Below are positions 26,898-36,386 of a stretch of DNA of 64,000 nt, piece by piece. Origin of the DNA: Bacteroidota bacterium (GTDB lineage: Bacteria > Bacteroidota > Bacteroidia > Chitinophagales > Chitinophagaceae); assembly GCA_016868585.1 (NCBI GenBank), contig VGGR01000002.1:186001-250000 (forward strand), in the 5' to 3' direction. Both the position numbers and the translations under genes were made by a program. Numbering within the stretch: the stretch's first letter is position 1; each line of letters starts with the position of its first letter. The notes under the pieces are model-generated. The model was not told where the DNA came from. It was given only the letters and a program-made list of their open reading frames with translations, and did not search any database.

Positions 26898-27953
26898 TTA
26901 ATCTAATCCCAATAGTTTTCTGTTAGCAGAAACATCTGTTCCACTAGATGCAAAATCATCAAAAGCTTTTTCAGTTACGCGAATGATATGATCCTTGATA
27001 AATGTTGCTCCCTCTGCAGCACCCTGCTCAGAGTGCTTGATGCAGCACTCCCACTCCATAACAGCCCAACCGGAGTAATCATACTGTGCAAGTTTACTGA
27101 AAATTGATTTGAAATCAACCTGCCCGTCCCCGGGAGATCTATACCGCCCCGCTCGGTTAGCCCAAGATTGATAGCCACCAAATGTCCCTTGTTTGCCAGT
27201 TGAATTGAATTCTGCGTCTTTGACGTGGAAAGCTTTTATTCGTTGGTGATAGTAATCAATGTAAGCCAAATAGTCCAGTTGTTGTAAAACAAAATGCGAA
27301 GGATCATATAGTAAACAAGCCCTGGGGTGCTGTTCAACAGCGTTCAAAAACATTTCATAAGTAATCCCATCAAAAATATCCTCCCCGGGATGTGCTTCAT
27401 AACAGACATCTACGCCACATTCATCAAAGTAATTAAGTATGGGTAGCCATCTCCTTGCTAATTCTTTAAAACCCTCTTCCACCAGACCAGCAGGCCTTTG
27501 CGGCCATGGGTGAAAAGTGTGCCACAACAAGGAACCGCTGAATGTTGGATGCGCCGTAAGCCCCATATGCTGAGAAGCTTTGGCACCAAACTTAACTTGC
27601 TCAACAGCCCAGGATGTTCTGGCGCTGGCGTTACCCTTAACTTCTATGGGCGCAAAACCATCGAACAAGGAATCATAAGCCGGATGAACGGCTATTAATT
27701 GTCCTTGCAGATGAGTAGAAAGCTCTGAAATTGTAAGTCCACATTCTTCAACAATACCATTTATTTCTTGCGCATAAGTTTTGCTTTCTGCAGCTTTCTT
27801 CAAATCTATACACCTTGAATCCCATGCAGGAATTTGCACAGCATGGTATCCAAGGGACTTAACCCACTGACATATTGAGCGTAATTCATTATAAGGAGCT
27901 TTGTCGCCCATAAATTGAGCGAGAAAAATACCAGGTCCTTTGATGGTTGTCAT
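26898..27953 (-). CDS. Sugar phosphate isomerase/epimerase-like TIM-barrel protein
   Basis: 351 residues of the xylose-isomerase-like fold (PF01261) without a signal peptide, so cytosolic. Metal-ligand motifs are VCYEAHPGEDIFDG (Glu), LYDPSHFVLQQLDY (Asp and His), FHVKDAEFN (His) and WAVMEWECCIKHSEQG (Glu). Likely reaction is isomerisation or lyase chemistry on a keto sugar, by context. It is 28 bases from the cytochrome gene and 9 from the Gfo/Idh/MocA gene. Confidence 0.85.
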   Translation of the reverse strand: MTTIKGPGIFLAQFMGDKAPYNELRSICQWVKSLGYHAVQIPAWDSRCIDLKKAAESKTYAQEINGIVEECGLTISELSTHLQGQLIAVHPAYDSLFDGFAPIEVKGNASARTSWAVEQVKFGAKASQHMGLTAHPTFSGSLLWHTFHPWPQRPAGLVEEGFKELARRWLPILNYFDECGVDVCYEAHPGEDIFDGITYEMFLNAVEQHPRACLLYDPSHFVLQQLDYLAYIDYYHQRIKAFHVKDAEFNSTGKQGTFGGYQSWANRAGRYRSPGDGQVDFKSIFSKLAQYDYSGWAVMEWECCIKHSEQGAAEGATFIKDHIIRVTEKAFDDFASSGTDVSANRKLLGLD

Positions 27954-27962
27954 AAATAATAA

Positions 27963-29117
27963 TTAATGGGTAAACTCAACCCAGGTTTGTTGTTGACTGG
28001 ATTTAATCATCGCTTCTACAAATACCATTCCTCGCAAACCTTCTTTAGACCCGGGGAAATCGGTGCAAACAGCTGAGGGCAATGCATCATTTTCCTTTGC
28101 TAAAATGGCCAGTGCAAAATTGCGATACAAATTGGCAAATGCCTCTAAATACCCTTCGGGATGTCCAGCTGGGGTACGTGAATTATGAGTGGCATACTCA
28201 CTCAAATAACCAGTACCAGCTCTCCAGCACTCTGCAGGACGGTCTGGCCATACGATTTGCAGCGAATTATTATCTTCTTGCTTCCAGGAGAGCCCTCCCT
28301 TTTCTCCATAAATCCTGATGGATATATTATTTTCGGCTCCCGCTGCAACTTGCGTAGCCATCAATACACCAGTGGCCCCGTTATTAAATTGCAAAAGTGC
28401 CGCACCGTCATCATCAATTTTTCTACCGGTAACAATCGTATTGACAGCTGCACAGAGCCTACTCACTTGCAAACCGGATACATACTCTGCCAGATTAAAT
28501 GCATGTGTTCCTATATCGCCCATTGCCCCTCCTAATCCACTTCGGTTGGGATCTGTTCTCCAATCAGCTTGCTTTTGTTTGCTTCCTTCAAGGTAAGTGT
28601 GCAACCAACCCTGCGGATATTCTACAAAGACTTTACGGATTTCTCCCAATAAGCCTGCTTGAATTAGTTGCCGAGCCTGTTTTACCATGGGATAACCAGT
28701 ATACGTATGACAAAGCATAAAGAACCTGTCAGACGCCAACACTTTTTTATGTAATGAACGGGCCTCACCTAGTGAAAAAGTCATGGGTTTTTCCAGAATA
28801 ACGTGAAAACCTGCATCAAGTGCCAATACTGCGGGTTCATAGTGCACATGATTAGGCGTAACGATGCAAATCACCTCTGCCCTCACTGCAGTTGGGAGTA
28901 ACGCCTCTTGATGAATCAACGTATGAAATGAAGGGTATACTCTATCCCTCGAAAGTTGCAATTCTTCGCCTGCATTTTGGGAAACAATTGGATCGGCGCT
29001 AAAAGCACCTGCCACCAGTTCATAGTGACCATCCATTGAAAACGCAAGACGATGAATGGAACCAATAAAAGCCCCTTTGCCACCGCCAATCATGGCGATC
29101 CGGAGTTTTCTATGCAT
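27963..29117 (-). CDS. Gfo/Idh/MocA family oxidoreductase
   Basis: 384 residues, no signal peptide, so cytosolic. The Rossmann start RIAMIGGGKGAFIGSIHR, the HVILEKPMTFSLGEA block with the catalytic lysine, and GGAMGDIGTHAFNLAEYVSG are all intact. NAD(P)-dependent oxidation or reduction of a cyclic sugar alcohol or keto sugar is the family reaction. First gene of the leftward half of the sugar cluster, divergent from the MFS permease with a 52-base shared control region. Confidence 0.88.
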   Translation of the reverse strand: MHRKLRIAMIGGGKGAFIGSIHRLAFSMDGHYELVAGAFSADPIVSQNAGEELQLSRDRVYPSFHTLIHQEALLPTAVRAEVICIVTPNHVHYEPAVLALDAGFHVILEKPMTFSLGEARSLHKKVLASDRFFMLCHTYTGYPMVKQARQLIQAGLLGEIRKVFVEYPQGWLHTYLEGSKQKQADWRTDPNRSGLGGAMGDIGTHAFNLAEYVSGLQVSRLCAAVNTIVTGRKIDDDGAALLQFNNGATGVLMATQVAAGAENNISIRIYGEKGGLSWKQEDNNSLQIVWPDRPAECWRAGTGYLSEYATHNSRTPAGHPEGYLEAFANLYRNFALAILAKENDALPSAVCTDFPGSKEGLRGMVFVEAMIKSSQQQTWVEFTH

Positions 29118-29169
29118 AGCAAAATAATTGAAGTATTAAATGTACTATTTTTATCTTCAATTGCTTAGA

Positions 29170-30378
29170 ATGAAAACAACAACAAGAATACAATTAGCGT
29201 TCATGATGTTTCTTAACTTTTTTGTGTGGGGAATTTGGTTTGTAACAATGGGTACTTATTTAACTACCCAATTGGACGCCGGTGGTGTTGAAATAGGACT
29301 TGCGTATGGAACGCAATCCCTCGGAGCCATAGTGGCACCTTTTATCATTGGGCTGATTGCGGACAAATATTTTGCTGCCCAACGTATTTTGGGCGTGTTG
29401 CATTTGACTGGTGGTTTATTACTGTATTATCTTTCGTCACAAACCAATTTCAATGCTTTCTACCCGTATTTGTTAACCTATATGATCGTTTATATGCCCA
29501 CACTTGCATTGGTCAATGCAATAGCATTCAAGCAAATGGCCAGCCCTGAAAAAGAATTTTCCGCAATAAGAGTTTGGGGTACAATCGGATGGATTGCTTC
29601 GGGTCTTTTAATTGGTTGGCTTGCCTTGGAGTCATCAGGCACGCTGGATCAAACATTTAAAATTGCGGCGCTTGTGTCATTGGTATTAGGCGTGTATAGC
29701 TTCATGCTGCCCAACACGCCCCCCCCTAAAGCAGGAACACAAACAACGTTTGGCGAAATCATAGGTACGGATGCCATCGGTCTTTTAGGAGATAAAAACT
29801 ATTTAGTTTTTTTTATAACCTCGATGTTGATTTGCATACCCCTTGCGTTTTATTACCAGGAGACAAATATTTTCTTAAATGAAGTAGGCGTTACTAATGC
29901 CGCTCCCAAGATGACGATGGGGCAAATGAGCGAAACACTATTCCTGTTTCTTATGCCTCTTTTCTTTTCAAGATTGGGAGTAAAAAAAATGTTGTTGATT
30001 GGAATGGCTGCCTGGGTGATTCGTTATCTTTGTTTTGGTTTTGGGGATGCGGGGGCTGGTGTTGGTCTTTTGTACGCAGGAATTATTTTACATGGAATTT
30101 GCTATGATTTCTTCTTTGTTACCGGGCAGGTCTATACGGATCAGCGAGCCGGTGAAAAAATCCGATCGTCCGCACAAGGCATGATAACCCTTGCAACATA
30201 TGGAGCAGGTATGCTGGCTGGATTCTGGCTGGCTGGACTTATAGCCGACCAATACAAAACAGCTGCAGGGCATGATTGGAATGCCATTTGGATGGTACCA
30301 ACACTAATTGCCACCACCATACTTGTGCTGTTTTTTCTGCTATTTAAAGATCCCTCCTCCATTAAAAAAGAAATATGA
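29170..30378 (+). CDS. MFS permease, nucleoside:H+ symporter (NupG) type
   Basis: About 402 residues with 12 hydrophobic segments; ATG 29170 gives the canonical MKTTTRIQLAFMMFLNFFVWG start. YGTQSLGAIVAPFIIGLIAD, ALVNAIAFKQM and the C-terminal YTDQRAGEKIRSSAQGM match PF03825. Members described so far move nucleosides, but here the permease heads a sugar operon, so import of an oxidised sugar or glycoside is a reasonable inference. The stop overlaps the next ATG (ATGA), indicating coupling. Confidence 0.85.
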   Translation: MKTTTRIQLAFMMFLNFFVWGIWFVTMGTYLTTQLDAGGVEIGLAYGTQSLGAIVAPFIIGLIADKYFAAQRILGVLHLTGGLLLYYLSSQTNFNAFYPYLLTYMIVYMPTLALVNAIAFKQMASPEKEFSAIRVWGTIGWIASGLLIGWLALESSGTLDQTFKIAALVSLVLGVYSFMLPNTPPPKAGTQTTFGEIIGTDAIGLLGDKNYLVFFITSMLICIPLAFYYQETNIFLNEVGVTNAAPKMTMGQMSETLFLFLMPLFFSRLGVKKMLLIGMAAWVIRYLCFGFGDAGAGVGLLYAGIILHGICYDFFFVTGQVYTDQRAGEKIRSSAQGMITLATYGAGMLAGFWLAGLIADQYKTAAGHDWNAIWMVPTLIATTILVLFFLLFKDPSSIKKEI

Positions 30379-31271
30379 GTATAAAAAATACTACTAGAAG
30401 AGATTTACTTAAAAAGGCGGGGCAACTGGCGCTGGCGGCTTCGCTTCCCCTTAATCCAACCTACGCGACAGCTTATTCAACAATTCAGCCATTCAACAAA
30501 GGGAGTATTAATCACTCTGTTTGCAGTTGGACATATGGTTTCTTGTCGCTGGATGAATTATGTAGATTGGTTAAGGAATTAAAAATAGACACCATTGATT
30601 TGGTAGCCCCTAAAGACTTTGCCCTATTAAAAGAGCATGCAGTAAACTGTTCGATGTGTTACACAGCAGGAAAGGTAAGCCTAACGCAAGGGTGGAACGA
30701 CCCAACAAATCACGCATGGCTAATCAAAGATTACCTGGAGACTATTCCAATGATAGCCGAAGCAGGGTTTAAAAATCTGATTTGCTTTTCTGGAAATAGG
30801 AACGGAATGGACAACCAGACAGGGCTTCTAAATTGCGCAAGGGGGCTTCAGCAAATCTTACCAGTTGCAGAAAAATTTGGTATTTCAATACAAATGGAAC
30901 TTTTCAATAGTAAAATAGATCACAAAGACTACATGGCAGACAACTCCGCTTGGGGAGTTCAATTGTGCAAAGAGCTTGGGTCAACAAATTTTAAACTGTT
31001 GTACGATATCTACCACATGCAAATAAGCGAAGGAGATATCATTCGTACCATTCAAGATAATCATGCCTATTTTGGCCACTACCACACTGCCGGTGTGCCG
31101 GGCAGACATGAAATAGATGAATCACAGGAACTGTACTACCCTGCAATCATGCGAGCCATTGCCGCAACAGGTTATACAGGGTATGTGGCGCAAGAGTTTA
31201 TCCCAAGTGGCAAGACAAAGGAAGAGAAAATAGCCGCGCTTAGAAAAGCTATTCAAATTTGTACGATTTAA
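30375..31271 (+). CDS. Exported TIM-barrel isomerase (hydroxypyruvate-isomerase-like)
   Basis: 298 residues with a Tat-like leader (TTRRDLLKKAGQLALAASL). The barrel shows QMELFNSKIDHKDY (Glu), LYDIYHMQISEGD (Asp, His), GHYHTAGVPGRHEID (His) and YVAQEFIPSG (Glu) as metal ligands, the pattern of hydroxypyruvate isomerase and related PF01261 proteins. It overlaps the permease stop by 4 bases. Substrate unknown; by context an oxidised sugar. Confidence 0.83.
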   Translation: MSIKNTTRRDLLKKAGQLALAASLPLNPTYATAYSTIQPFNKGSINHSVCSWTYGFLSLDELCRLVKELKIDTIDLVAPKDFALLKEHAVNCSMCYTAGKVSLTQGWNDPTNHAWLIKDYLETIPMIAEAGFKNLICFSGNRNGMDNQTGLLNCARGLQQILPVAEKFGISIQMELFNSKIDHKDYMADNSAWGVQLCKELGSTNFKLLYDIYHMQISEGDIIRTIQDNHAYFGHYHTAGVPGRHEIDESQELYYPAIMRAIAATGYTGYVAQEFIPSGKTKEEKIAALRKAIQICTI

Positions 31272-31284
31272 AAAAATAAGAGCT

Positions 31285-32970
31285 ATGCCAAAAGAGACTA
31301 TGTATGATGCTATTGTTGTGGGGTCCGGAATCAGCGGAGGATGGGCAGCAAAAGAGTTAACAGAAAAAGGTTTAAATGTTCTTTTATTGGAAAGAGGGAG
31401 AGATATTGAACATATTAAAGACTATGTGAATGCAACCAAAGAGTCCTGGGAGTTTCCGCACAGGGGTATAAGACCGACACAGGAAATGTTGGAAGATTAT
31501 CCTGTATTGAAAAGAGATTATTCGCTCAATGAAACGGTACTGGATCTTTGGGTCAAAGACAAAGAGTGCCCCTACACAGAGACAAAGCCATTTTCCTGGT
31601 TCAGAGGATATCATGTGGGCGGACGCTCGCTGATGTGGGGCCGACAGAGTTATCGGTTTAACAAATGGGATTTTGAAGCGAATCTTGTGGATGGGCATGG
31701 AGTGGATTGGCCTATTCGATATGATGAACTGGCGCCATGGTATAGCCACGTAGAAAAATTTGCAGGGATCCAAGGAAGCAAAGAAGGGCTTGAGGTACTT
31801 CCCGATGGTGAGTTTATGCCACCCATGGATTTAAACTGTGTTGAAAAAGATGTTGCTGAAAAATTAAAGAAATATTATAAGGGGGAACGTCATTTAATTA
31901 TTGGCAGAAGTGCTAATATAACGGTGCCACATGAAGGCAGAACTAATTGTCAATATAGAAATCGTTGTTGGAGAGGCTGTCCCTTTGGAGGTTATTTTAG
32001 CACACAATCCTCTACCCTGCCCGCTGCAATGAAAACCGGAAAACTTACTCTTCGCCCCTTTTCCATAGTTACCCAGGTTCTGTATGACAAAAACACACAA
32101 AAGGCAAAAGGTGTAGAAGTGCTAGATGCTACAGATAATAAAACAGTACAATATCAGGCTAAAATTGTTTTCCTATGTGCCTCCTCTTTTAATTCTACCT
32201 GGATATTAATGAACAGTGCCACTGATATTTGGCCTGATGGACTTGGAAGCAGCAGCGGAGAATTAGGACATAACGTAATGGATCATCACTTCAGATGTGG
32301 TGCTGGCGCCACCGCTGAGGGATACGGCGATCGCTATCACTATGGAAGAAGACCTACAGGAGTCTATGTGCCCCGTTTCAGAAATGTATACGACGACAAA
32401 CGCGCCTATGTAAGAGGTTTTGGGTATCAGGGTGGAGCCGGAAGAGGCAGAGGTGTCCATGTGGCTGAATTTACCATTGGCGCAGAATTGAAGGAGGCAT
32501 TAAGTGTGCCTAGCGATAACTGGCATATGGGTATTATGGGATTTGGAGAAATGCTGCCTTATCATGAGAATAAAATCAGCTTGAATAAAAATGTAAAAGA
32601 TAAGTGGGGATTACCCGTATTAGATATGGATGTAGAAATAAAAGAGAATGAAAAGAAGATGAGAGAAGACATGATGAATGACGCCAAAGAAATGTTGGAG
32701 GCGGCGGGATTAAAAAATGCTTACACCTATGATTACGGTTACGAGGTAGGAATGGGAATTCATGAAATGGGAACAGCGCGTATGGGCCGCGAATCCAAAT
32801 CTTCTGTGCTAAATGGTAATAATCAAATTTGGGATTGCAAGAATGTATTTGTAACAGATGGCTCCTGCATGACTAGCGCTTCTTGCGTAAACCCGTCGTT
32901 GACCTATATGGCTATGACAGCACGTGCTGCCAATTTTGCCGTTGAAGAACTTAAAAAAGGTAACCTATAA
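31285..32970 (+). CDS. GMC family FAD-dependent sugar dehydrogenase, large subunit
   Basis: 561 residues. FAD site YDAIVVGSGISGGWAAKELT with ADP-ribose contact LLLERG. The C-terminal catalytic block has HEMGTARMG with the active-site histidine and SCVNPSLTYMAMTARAA with the conserved asparagine. It lacks its own signal peptide. The next gene encodes the leader-bearing small subunit, so export as a Tat-hitchhiking complex is likely, as in gluconate-2-dehydrogenase and glucoside-3-dehydrogenase-type systems. A cysteine-rich insert (NCQYRNRCWRGCPFGGYF) could hold a cluster, as reported in some family members. Confidence 0.92.
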   Translation: MPKETMYDAIVVGSGISGGWAAKELTEKGLNVLLLERGRDIEHIKDYVNATKESWEFPHRGIRPTQEMLEDYPVLKRDYSLNETVLDLWVKDKECPYTETKPFSWFRGYHVGGRSLMWGRQSYRFNKWDFEANLVDGHGVDWPIRYDELAPWYSHVEKFAGIQGSKEGLEVLPDGEFMPPMDLNCVEKDVAEKLKKYYKGERHLIIGRSANITVPHEGRTNCQYRNRCWRGCPFGGYFSTQSSTLPAAMKTGKLTLRPFSIVTQVLYDKNTQKAKGVEVLDATDNKTVQYQAKIVFLCASSFNSTWILMNSATDIWPDGLGSSSGELGHNVMDHHFRCGAGATAEGYGDRYHYGRRPTGVYVPRFRNVYDDKRAYVRGFGYQGGAGRGRGVHVAEFTIGAELKEALSVPSDNWHMGIMGFGEMLPYHENKISLNKNVKDKWGLPVLDMDVEIKENEKKMREDMMNDAKEMLEAAGLKNAYTYDYGYEVGMGIHEMGTARMGRESKSSVLNGNNQIWDCKNVFVTDGSCMTSASCVNPSLTYMAMTARAANFAVEELKKGNL

Positions 32971-32981
32971 TATTTTCAGTT

Positions 32982-33557
32982 ATGAAAAGAAGAGAATTAC
33001 TTAAATCGATTGCACTGCTAACAGGAGTTGCAGTAGTTGGTGGAGAGCTTTTCTTAACGGGATGTAAATCAACCGCGGGACCCGTGTCGGCATTTACCCC
33101 GGCTACAATTGCCTTGCTGGATGAACTTGCAGAAACTATAATTCCAACCACTGATACCCCTGGTGCCAAAGCCGCGCAGACGGGTGCTTTTATGAAAGTG
33201 ATGATTGAAGATTGCTATACCAAAGAAGAGCAAGATGCTTTCATCAAAGGAGTAGCCATCTTGAATGAAAGATGTCAAAAAGAGTTCAATCGCCCATTTG
33301 TTGAATTAGCGGCATCTCAAAAGCTAACCCTATTACAAAAGTTAGAACGTGAGGCAAAAGACTTTAATACCAAACGTGAAGAAAACAAGGAGATAAAAAC
33401 GCCCCCTCATTATTACTCAATGATGAAACAGTTGACACTTTGGGGATTCTTTTCTTCGGAAACGGGTATGACCAAAACCCTAAGGCATGTTCCTGTTCCA
33501 GGACGCTATGACGGAAATGTACCCTATATCAAAGGAGAAAAAGCGTGGGCAGAATAA
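32982..33557 (+). CDS. Gluconate 2-dehydrogenase subunit 3 family lipoprotein
   Basis: 191 residues. The N terminus KRRELLKSIALLTGVAVVGG is a twin-arginine-type leader ending in a lipobox with Cys28 (LTGC). The core ALLDELAETIIPTTDTPGAKA is the PF13618 hallmark. It is the small partner that carries the GMC subunit across the membrane and anchors it. It begins 11 bases after the GMC stop. Confidence 0.9.
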   Translation: MKRRELLKSIALLTGVAVVGGELFLTGCKSTAGPVSAFTPATIALLDELAETIIPTTDTPGAKAAQTGAFMKVMIEDCYTKEEQDAFIKGVAILNERCQKEFNRPFVELAASQKLTLLQKLEREAKDFNTKREENKEIKTPPHYYSMMKQLTLWGFFSSETGMTKTLRHVPVPGRYDGNVPYIKGEKAWAE

Positions 33558-33567
33558 TCAGCAAACT

Positions 33568-34437
33568 ATGCAAAAAAGAAGAGAATTTTTAAAGTCCGTA
33601 GGTTGTGTTGCCGGCGCAACAGTAGTAGTGGCCAACCCAGGCTGGGCTGCTTGGTTTTCAAAAGAGCCCACCGCAAAAAAATTTGGAATCCAACTTTATA
33701 CGCTACGAGATATAATCAATGGCAAAGCAAAAGAAGTCATTACAGCGTTAGCCAAATTTGGATATACCCAAATTGAAAGTTATGAAGGGCCTCAGGGGAT
33801 CTACTGGGATATGAAGCCCGGCGAGTTTAAAAAATTTACGGCTGATTTGGGTATGGAACTTATATCTACCCACTGTAATATCTATACGAACTTTGAACAA
33901 AAAGTAGAAGAAGCGGCCGCTGCAAACTTGAAATATTTGATTTGTCCATGGGTTGGGCCACAGCGGAGTATTGACAACTACAAAAAATTAGCCACCGTAT
34001 TTAATGAAAAAGCAAAACGCTGCGCCTCATATGGAGTGCAATTTGCGTATCACAATCATGATTATTCTTTCAAAAAAATGAATGGTGTTTATCCCCAGGA
34101 TATTTTGATGCAAGAAACAGATCCGGCATTGGTCTGTTTTGAAATGGATATGTATTGGGTTGTTTCAGCTGGAGAAGATCCACTTGAATGGCTAAAGAAA
34201 TATCCCGGACGCTTTGAATTGAGTCATATAAAAGACAGAAGCCAATTCCCCATAAACAAAGAAAAATATGAATCAGTGGACTTGGGAACGGGAAGTATTG
34301 ACTTCAAACAACTGATTCCAGATGCAAAGCAATTAGGGCTTAAATACATACTGATGGAACAAGAATTTTATCCAGGAGGGTCTCCACTACTTGCGGCAGA
34401 AGTGGGCGCATCCTACCTGAAAAAAATAAAATTCTAA
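33568..34437 (+). CDS. Exported sugar phosphate isomerase/epimerase-like protein
   Basis: About 289 residues; ATG 33568, 10 bases after the previous stop, gives a twin-arginine-like leader (QKRREFLKSVGCVAGATVVV). The TIM-barrel ligands are FAYHNHDYSFKKM, CFEMDMYWVVSAGEDP, LSHIKDRSQ and YILMEQEFY. It is the third PF01261 protein of the cluster and the second with an export leader. An upstream ATG at 33487 would overlap the small subunit gene and hide the leader, so it is rejected. Last gene of the rightward operon. Confidence 0.85.
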   Translation: MQKRREFLKSVGCVAGATVVVANPGWAAWFSKEPTAKKFGIQLYTLRDIINGKAKEVITALAKFGYTQIESYEGPQGIYWDMKPGEFKKFTADLGMELISTHCNIYTNFEQKVEEAAAANLKYLICPWVGPQRSIDNYKKLATVFNEKAKRCASYGVQFAYHNHDYSFKKMNGVYPQDILMQETDPALVCFEMDMYWVVSAGEDPLEWLKKYPGRFELSHIKDRSQFPINKEKYESVDLGTGSIDFKQLIPDAKQLGLKYILMEQEFYPGGSPLLAAEVGASYLKKIKF

Positions 34438-34450
34438 GCCCTCCACATCA

Positions 34451-35179
34451 TTACAGTGCATTTAATTTTTGCTTTATAAGTTGGATGGCTTCAATTACAA
34501 TACCGGGATTGGTATAACTCTCCTTGCTATTTGTAAATGAGGGATGAATAAATTGCATTGCCGATTCTTTTAATGAACGAAGGGAGCTGTGGAACTCCAC
34601 GCAGCCTGTTTGCTTTGCCAGCTCCACTATGGAACCAGTATGCACCCCACTTCCAGGCATTATAATTATCCGATCATCCGCTTTTGCCTGCAGAGTAGCT
34701 ATCAATGAAGCTCCCTCAGGCGCAGTTGGCTTTTGACCAGCAGTTAAAATCCGCTCACAACCTAATTGAATCAACTGTTCCAAGGCGGTAAAGGGGTCTG
34801 CGCATCGATCAAAAGCCCGATGAAAAGTAACTTTAAGCGGGTAAGCACAATCCATTAGCTGTAACACCCTATCTTGATCAATGCTTCCGTCGGTATTCAG
34901 CAAACCTAGGACAACTCCATCAAAACCCAGCGAACGACAATACTGGATATCCTGTTTCATGATTTCAAACTCTTCTTCCGTATAAAGAAAATCCCCAGGC
35001 CTGGGTCGAATCATTGGGTAGAGGGGCAGGTCAAATTTTTGTCTGCAAAGCCTCAATAAGCCCGCACTAGCGGTGATACCCCCTTCGGACAATCCAGCAC
35101 ATAATTCTATTCTGTCTGCGCCTCCCTTTACAGCAAGTTGTGTTGTTTCAAAATCTGTCGTGGCTATTTCAATCAACAT
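34451..35179 (-). CDS. cutC: CutC family protein
   Basis: 242-residue TIM-barrel protein (PF03932). It starts MLIEIATTDFETTQLAVKGGADRIELCAGLSEGG and has PRPGDFLYTEEEF and TFHRAFDRC motifs of the family. CutC was named for copper homeostasis in E. coli, but its biochemical role is unsettled. It follows the glycosylasparaginase gene by 9 bases in the same transcript, so an amino-sugar role deserves consideration, by context only. Confidence 0.92.
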   Translation of the reverse strand: MLIEIATTDFETTQLAVKGGADRIELCAGLSEGGITASAGLLRLCRQKFDLPLYPMIRPRPGDFLYTEEEFEIMKQDIQYCRSLGFDGVVLGLLNTDGSIDQDRVLQLMDCAYPLKVTFHRAFDRCADPFTALEQLIQLGCERILTAGQKPTAPEGASLIATLQAKADDRIIIMPGSGVHTGSIVELAKQTGCVEFHSSLRSLKESAMQFIHPSFTNSKESYTNPGIVIEAIQLIKQKLNAL

Positions 35180-35188
35180 GGTCTATAC

Positions 35189-36223
35189 TTATTTAAACCA
35201 ACTTTGGGCTTTTACCAATTCACTTCGTTGAGCATCCTTATAAGCAAAGGAAAATCCTGGATGAATAGCAAAGGATCCCACCCCTCCTTGAATTGATAGT
35301 GCTATAAAAGCTACTTGAATATCTTTTGAACGCTCCTTCTTGATATCAATAATGCGTTGAATCACTTCTGCACATGCTTGTTGAGGAGTTCTTCCTTGGC
35401 GGATCAACTCTACCACGGTTGACGCACCTGCAACACGTATTACATCCTCTCCCTGTCCGGTTGCTACACAGGCCCCCACTGAATTATCTACAAATAGCCC
35501 AGCTCCAATAATTGGAGAGTCCCCTACTCGACCACGCATTTTAAACCCAGCTCCTGAAGTTGTACAACTAGCACTTAAGTTGCCATGTAGATCCATGGCT
35601 AACATGCCAATGGTATCGTGATTCCATTCCCCATTTTGAAGTCGTGTTGGAGCAAATGGACCATGATCATGTTGATTTCCCCTATTAATGGATGGAGATT
35701 TATATTGAGATTGTTGCAACCAATTTGAATAAGCTGCCTGAGCAGCTGTGGACAATTTTTCAGGCTCCAACGTAAACCCTTCGGCAATAGCAAATTGTTG
35801 TGCCCCTTCACCAACCAACATTACATGTGGGGTCTTTTCCATGACTCGTCTTGCTACACTAACAGGATGTTTGATGCGCTCTAAAAAAGCAACTGCACCA
35901 CAATTGTAATTATGATCCATTATAGACGCATCCAAGGTTACATGCCCATCTCTGTCTGGATTAGCGCCCAACCCCACACAACAGTTAATGGAATCTTCTG
36001 TATGGCGTACGCCTTGTTCAACAGCATCTAAGGCCAATCCTCCTTTTTCAAGGATCGCCCATGCAGGTACGTTAGCTTCAAGTCCAGCATCCCAGGTTGA
36101 AAGGACAATAGGCCCCTTGCTCTTTGGCCTTTTTTGCTGCGACAAACCTTTTGAAATGCCATGTACAGTTAGTCCTGCTGTTAGCATACCCATTTTTGAT
36201 AAAAAATTTCTTCTGTTAAACAT
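35189..36223 (-). CDS. N4-(beta-N-acetylglucosaminyl)-L-asparaginase (glycosylasparaginase)
   Basis: About 344 residues; ATG 36223 gives a leader FNRRNFLSKMGMLTAGLTVHG with an RR pair. This Ntn-hydrolase self-cleaves at HDTIGM; the nucleophile is Thr204. GAGFKMRGRVGDSPIIGAG and ATGQGEDVIRVAG are the substrate pocket motifs. It releases GlcNAc-amine from asparagine of N-glycoproteins. Exported location and the GH20 hexosaminidase encoded divergently support glycoprotein glycan breakdown. cutC lies downstream in the same operon. Confidence 0.9.
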   Translation of the reverse strand: MFNRRNFLSKMGMLTAGLTVHGISKGLSQQKRPKSKGPIVLSTWDAGLEANVPAWAILEKGGLALDAVEQGVRHTEDSINCCVGLGANPDRDGHVTLDASIMDHNYNCGAVAFLERIKHPVSVARRVMEKTPHVMLVGEGAQQFAIAEGFTLEPEKLSTAAQAAYSNWLQQSQYKSPSINRGNQHDHGPFAPTRLQNGEWNHDTIGMLAMDLHGNLSASCTTSGAGFKMRGRVGDSPIIGAGLFVDNSVGACVATGQGEDVIRVAGASTVVELIRQGRTPQQACAEVIQRIIDIKKERSKDIQVAFIALSIQGGVGSFAIHPGFSFAYKDAQRSELVKAQSWFK

Positions 36224-36386
36224 GATGTCAAGGTAAGAATAAATATTAAAACTTTTAAGCATCGAAACCTATCGAAAAAGCGCGATCCGGTAACTGAAGG
36301 GCAGATGACCACTTTGTGCAATTCAAAAACAAGGCAAGTGCGGTGTATTAGACTAATTGGTAATTTAGACCTCAAATTCAATCTAC

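Noticed and set aside
29118-29169. Riboswitch or operator in the divergent sugar-cluster control region
   Set aside because: Only 52 AT-rich bases are available and I see no stable structure, palindrome or full promoter there; control probably lies in a factor I cannot identify.
33487-33567. Longer N terminus for the third TIM-barrel protein
   Set aside because: It overlaps the small-subunit gene and would hide the twin-arginine leader at 33568.
36224-36386. Regulatory palindrome between glycosylasparaginase and hexosaminidase genes
   Set aside because: Only weak near-matches to promoter elements (TAATTTAG and, on the other strand, TACCTTGA) are present; nothing strong enough to list.
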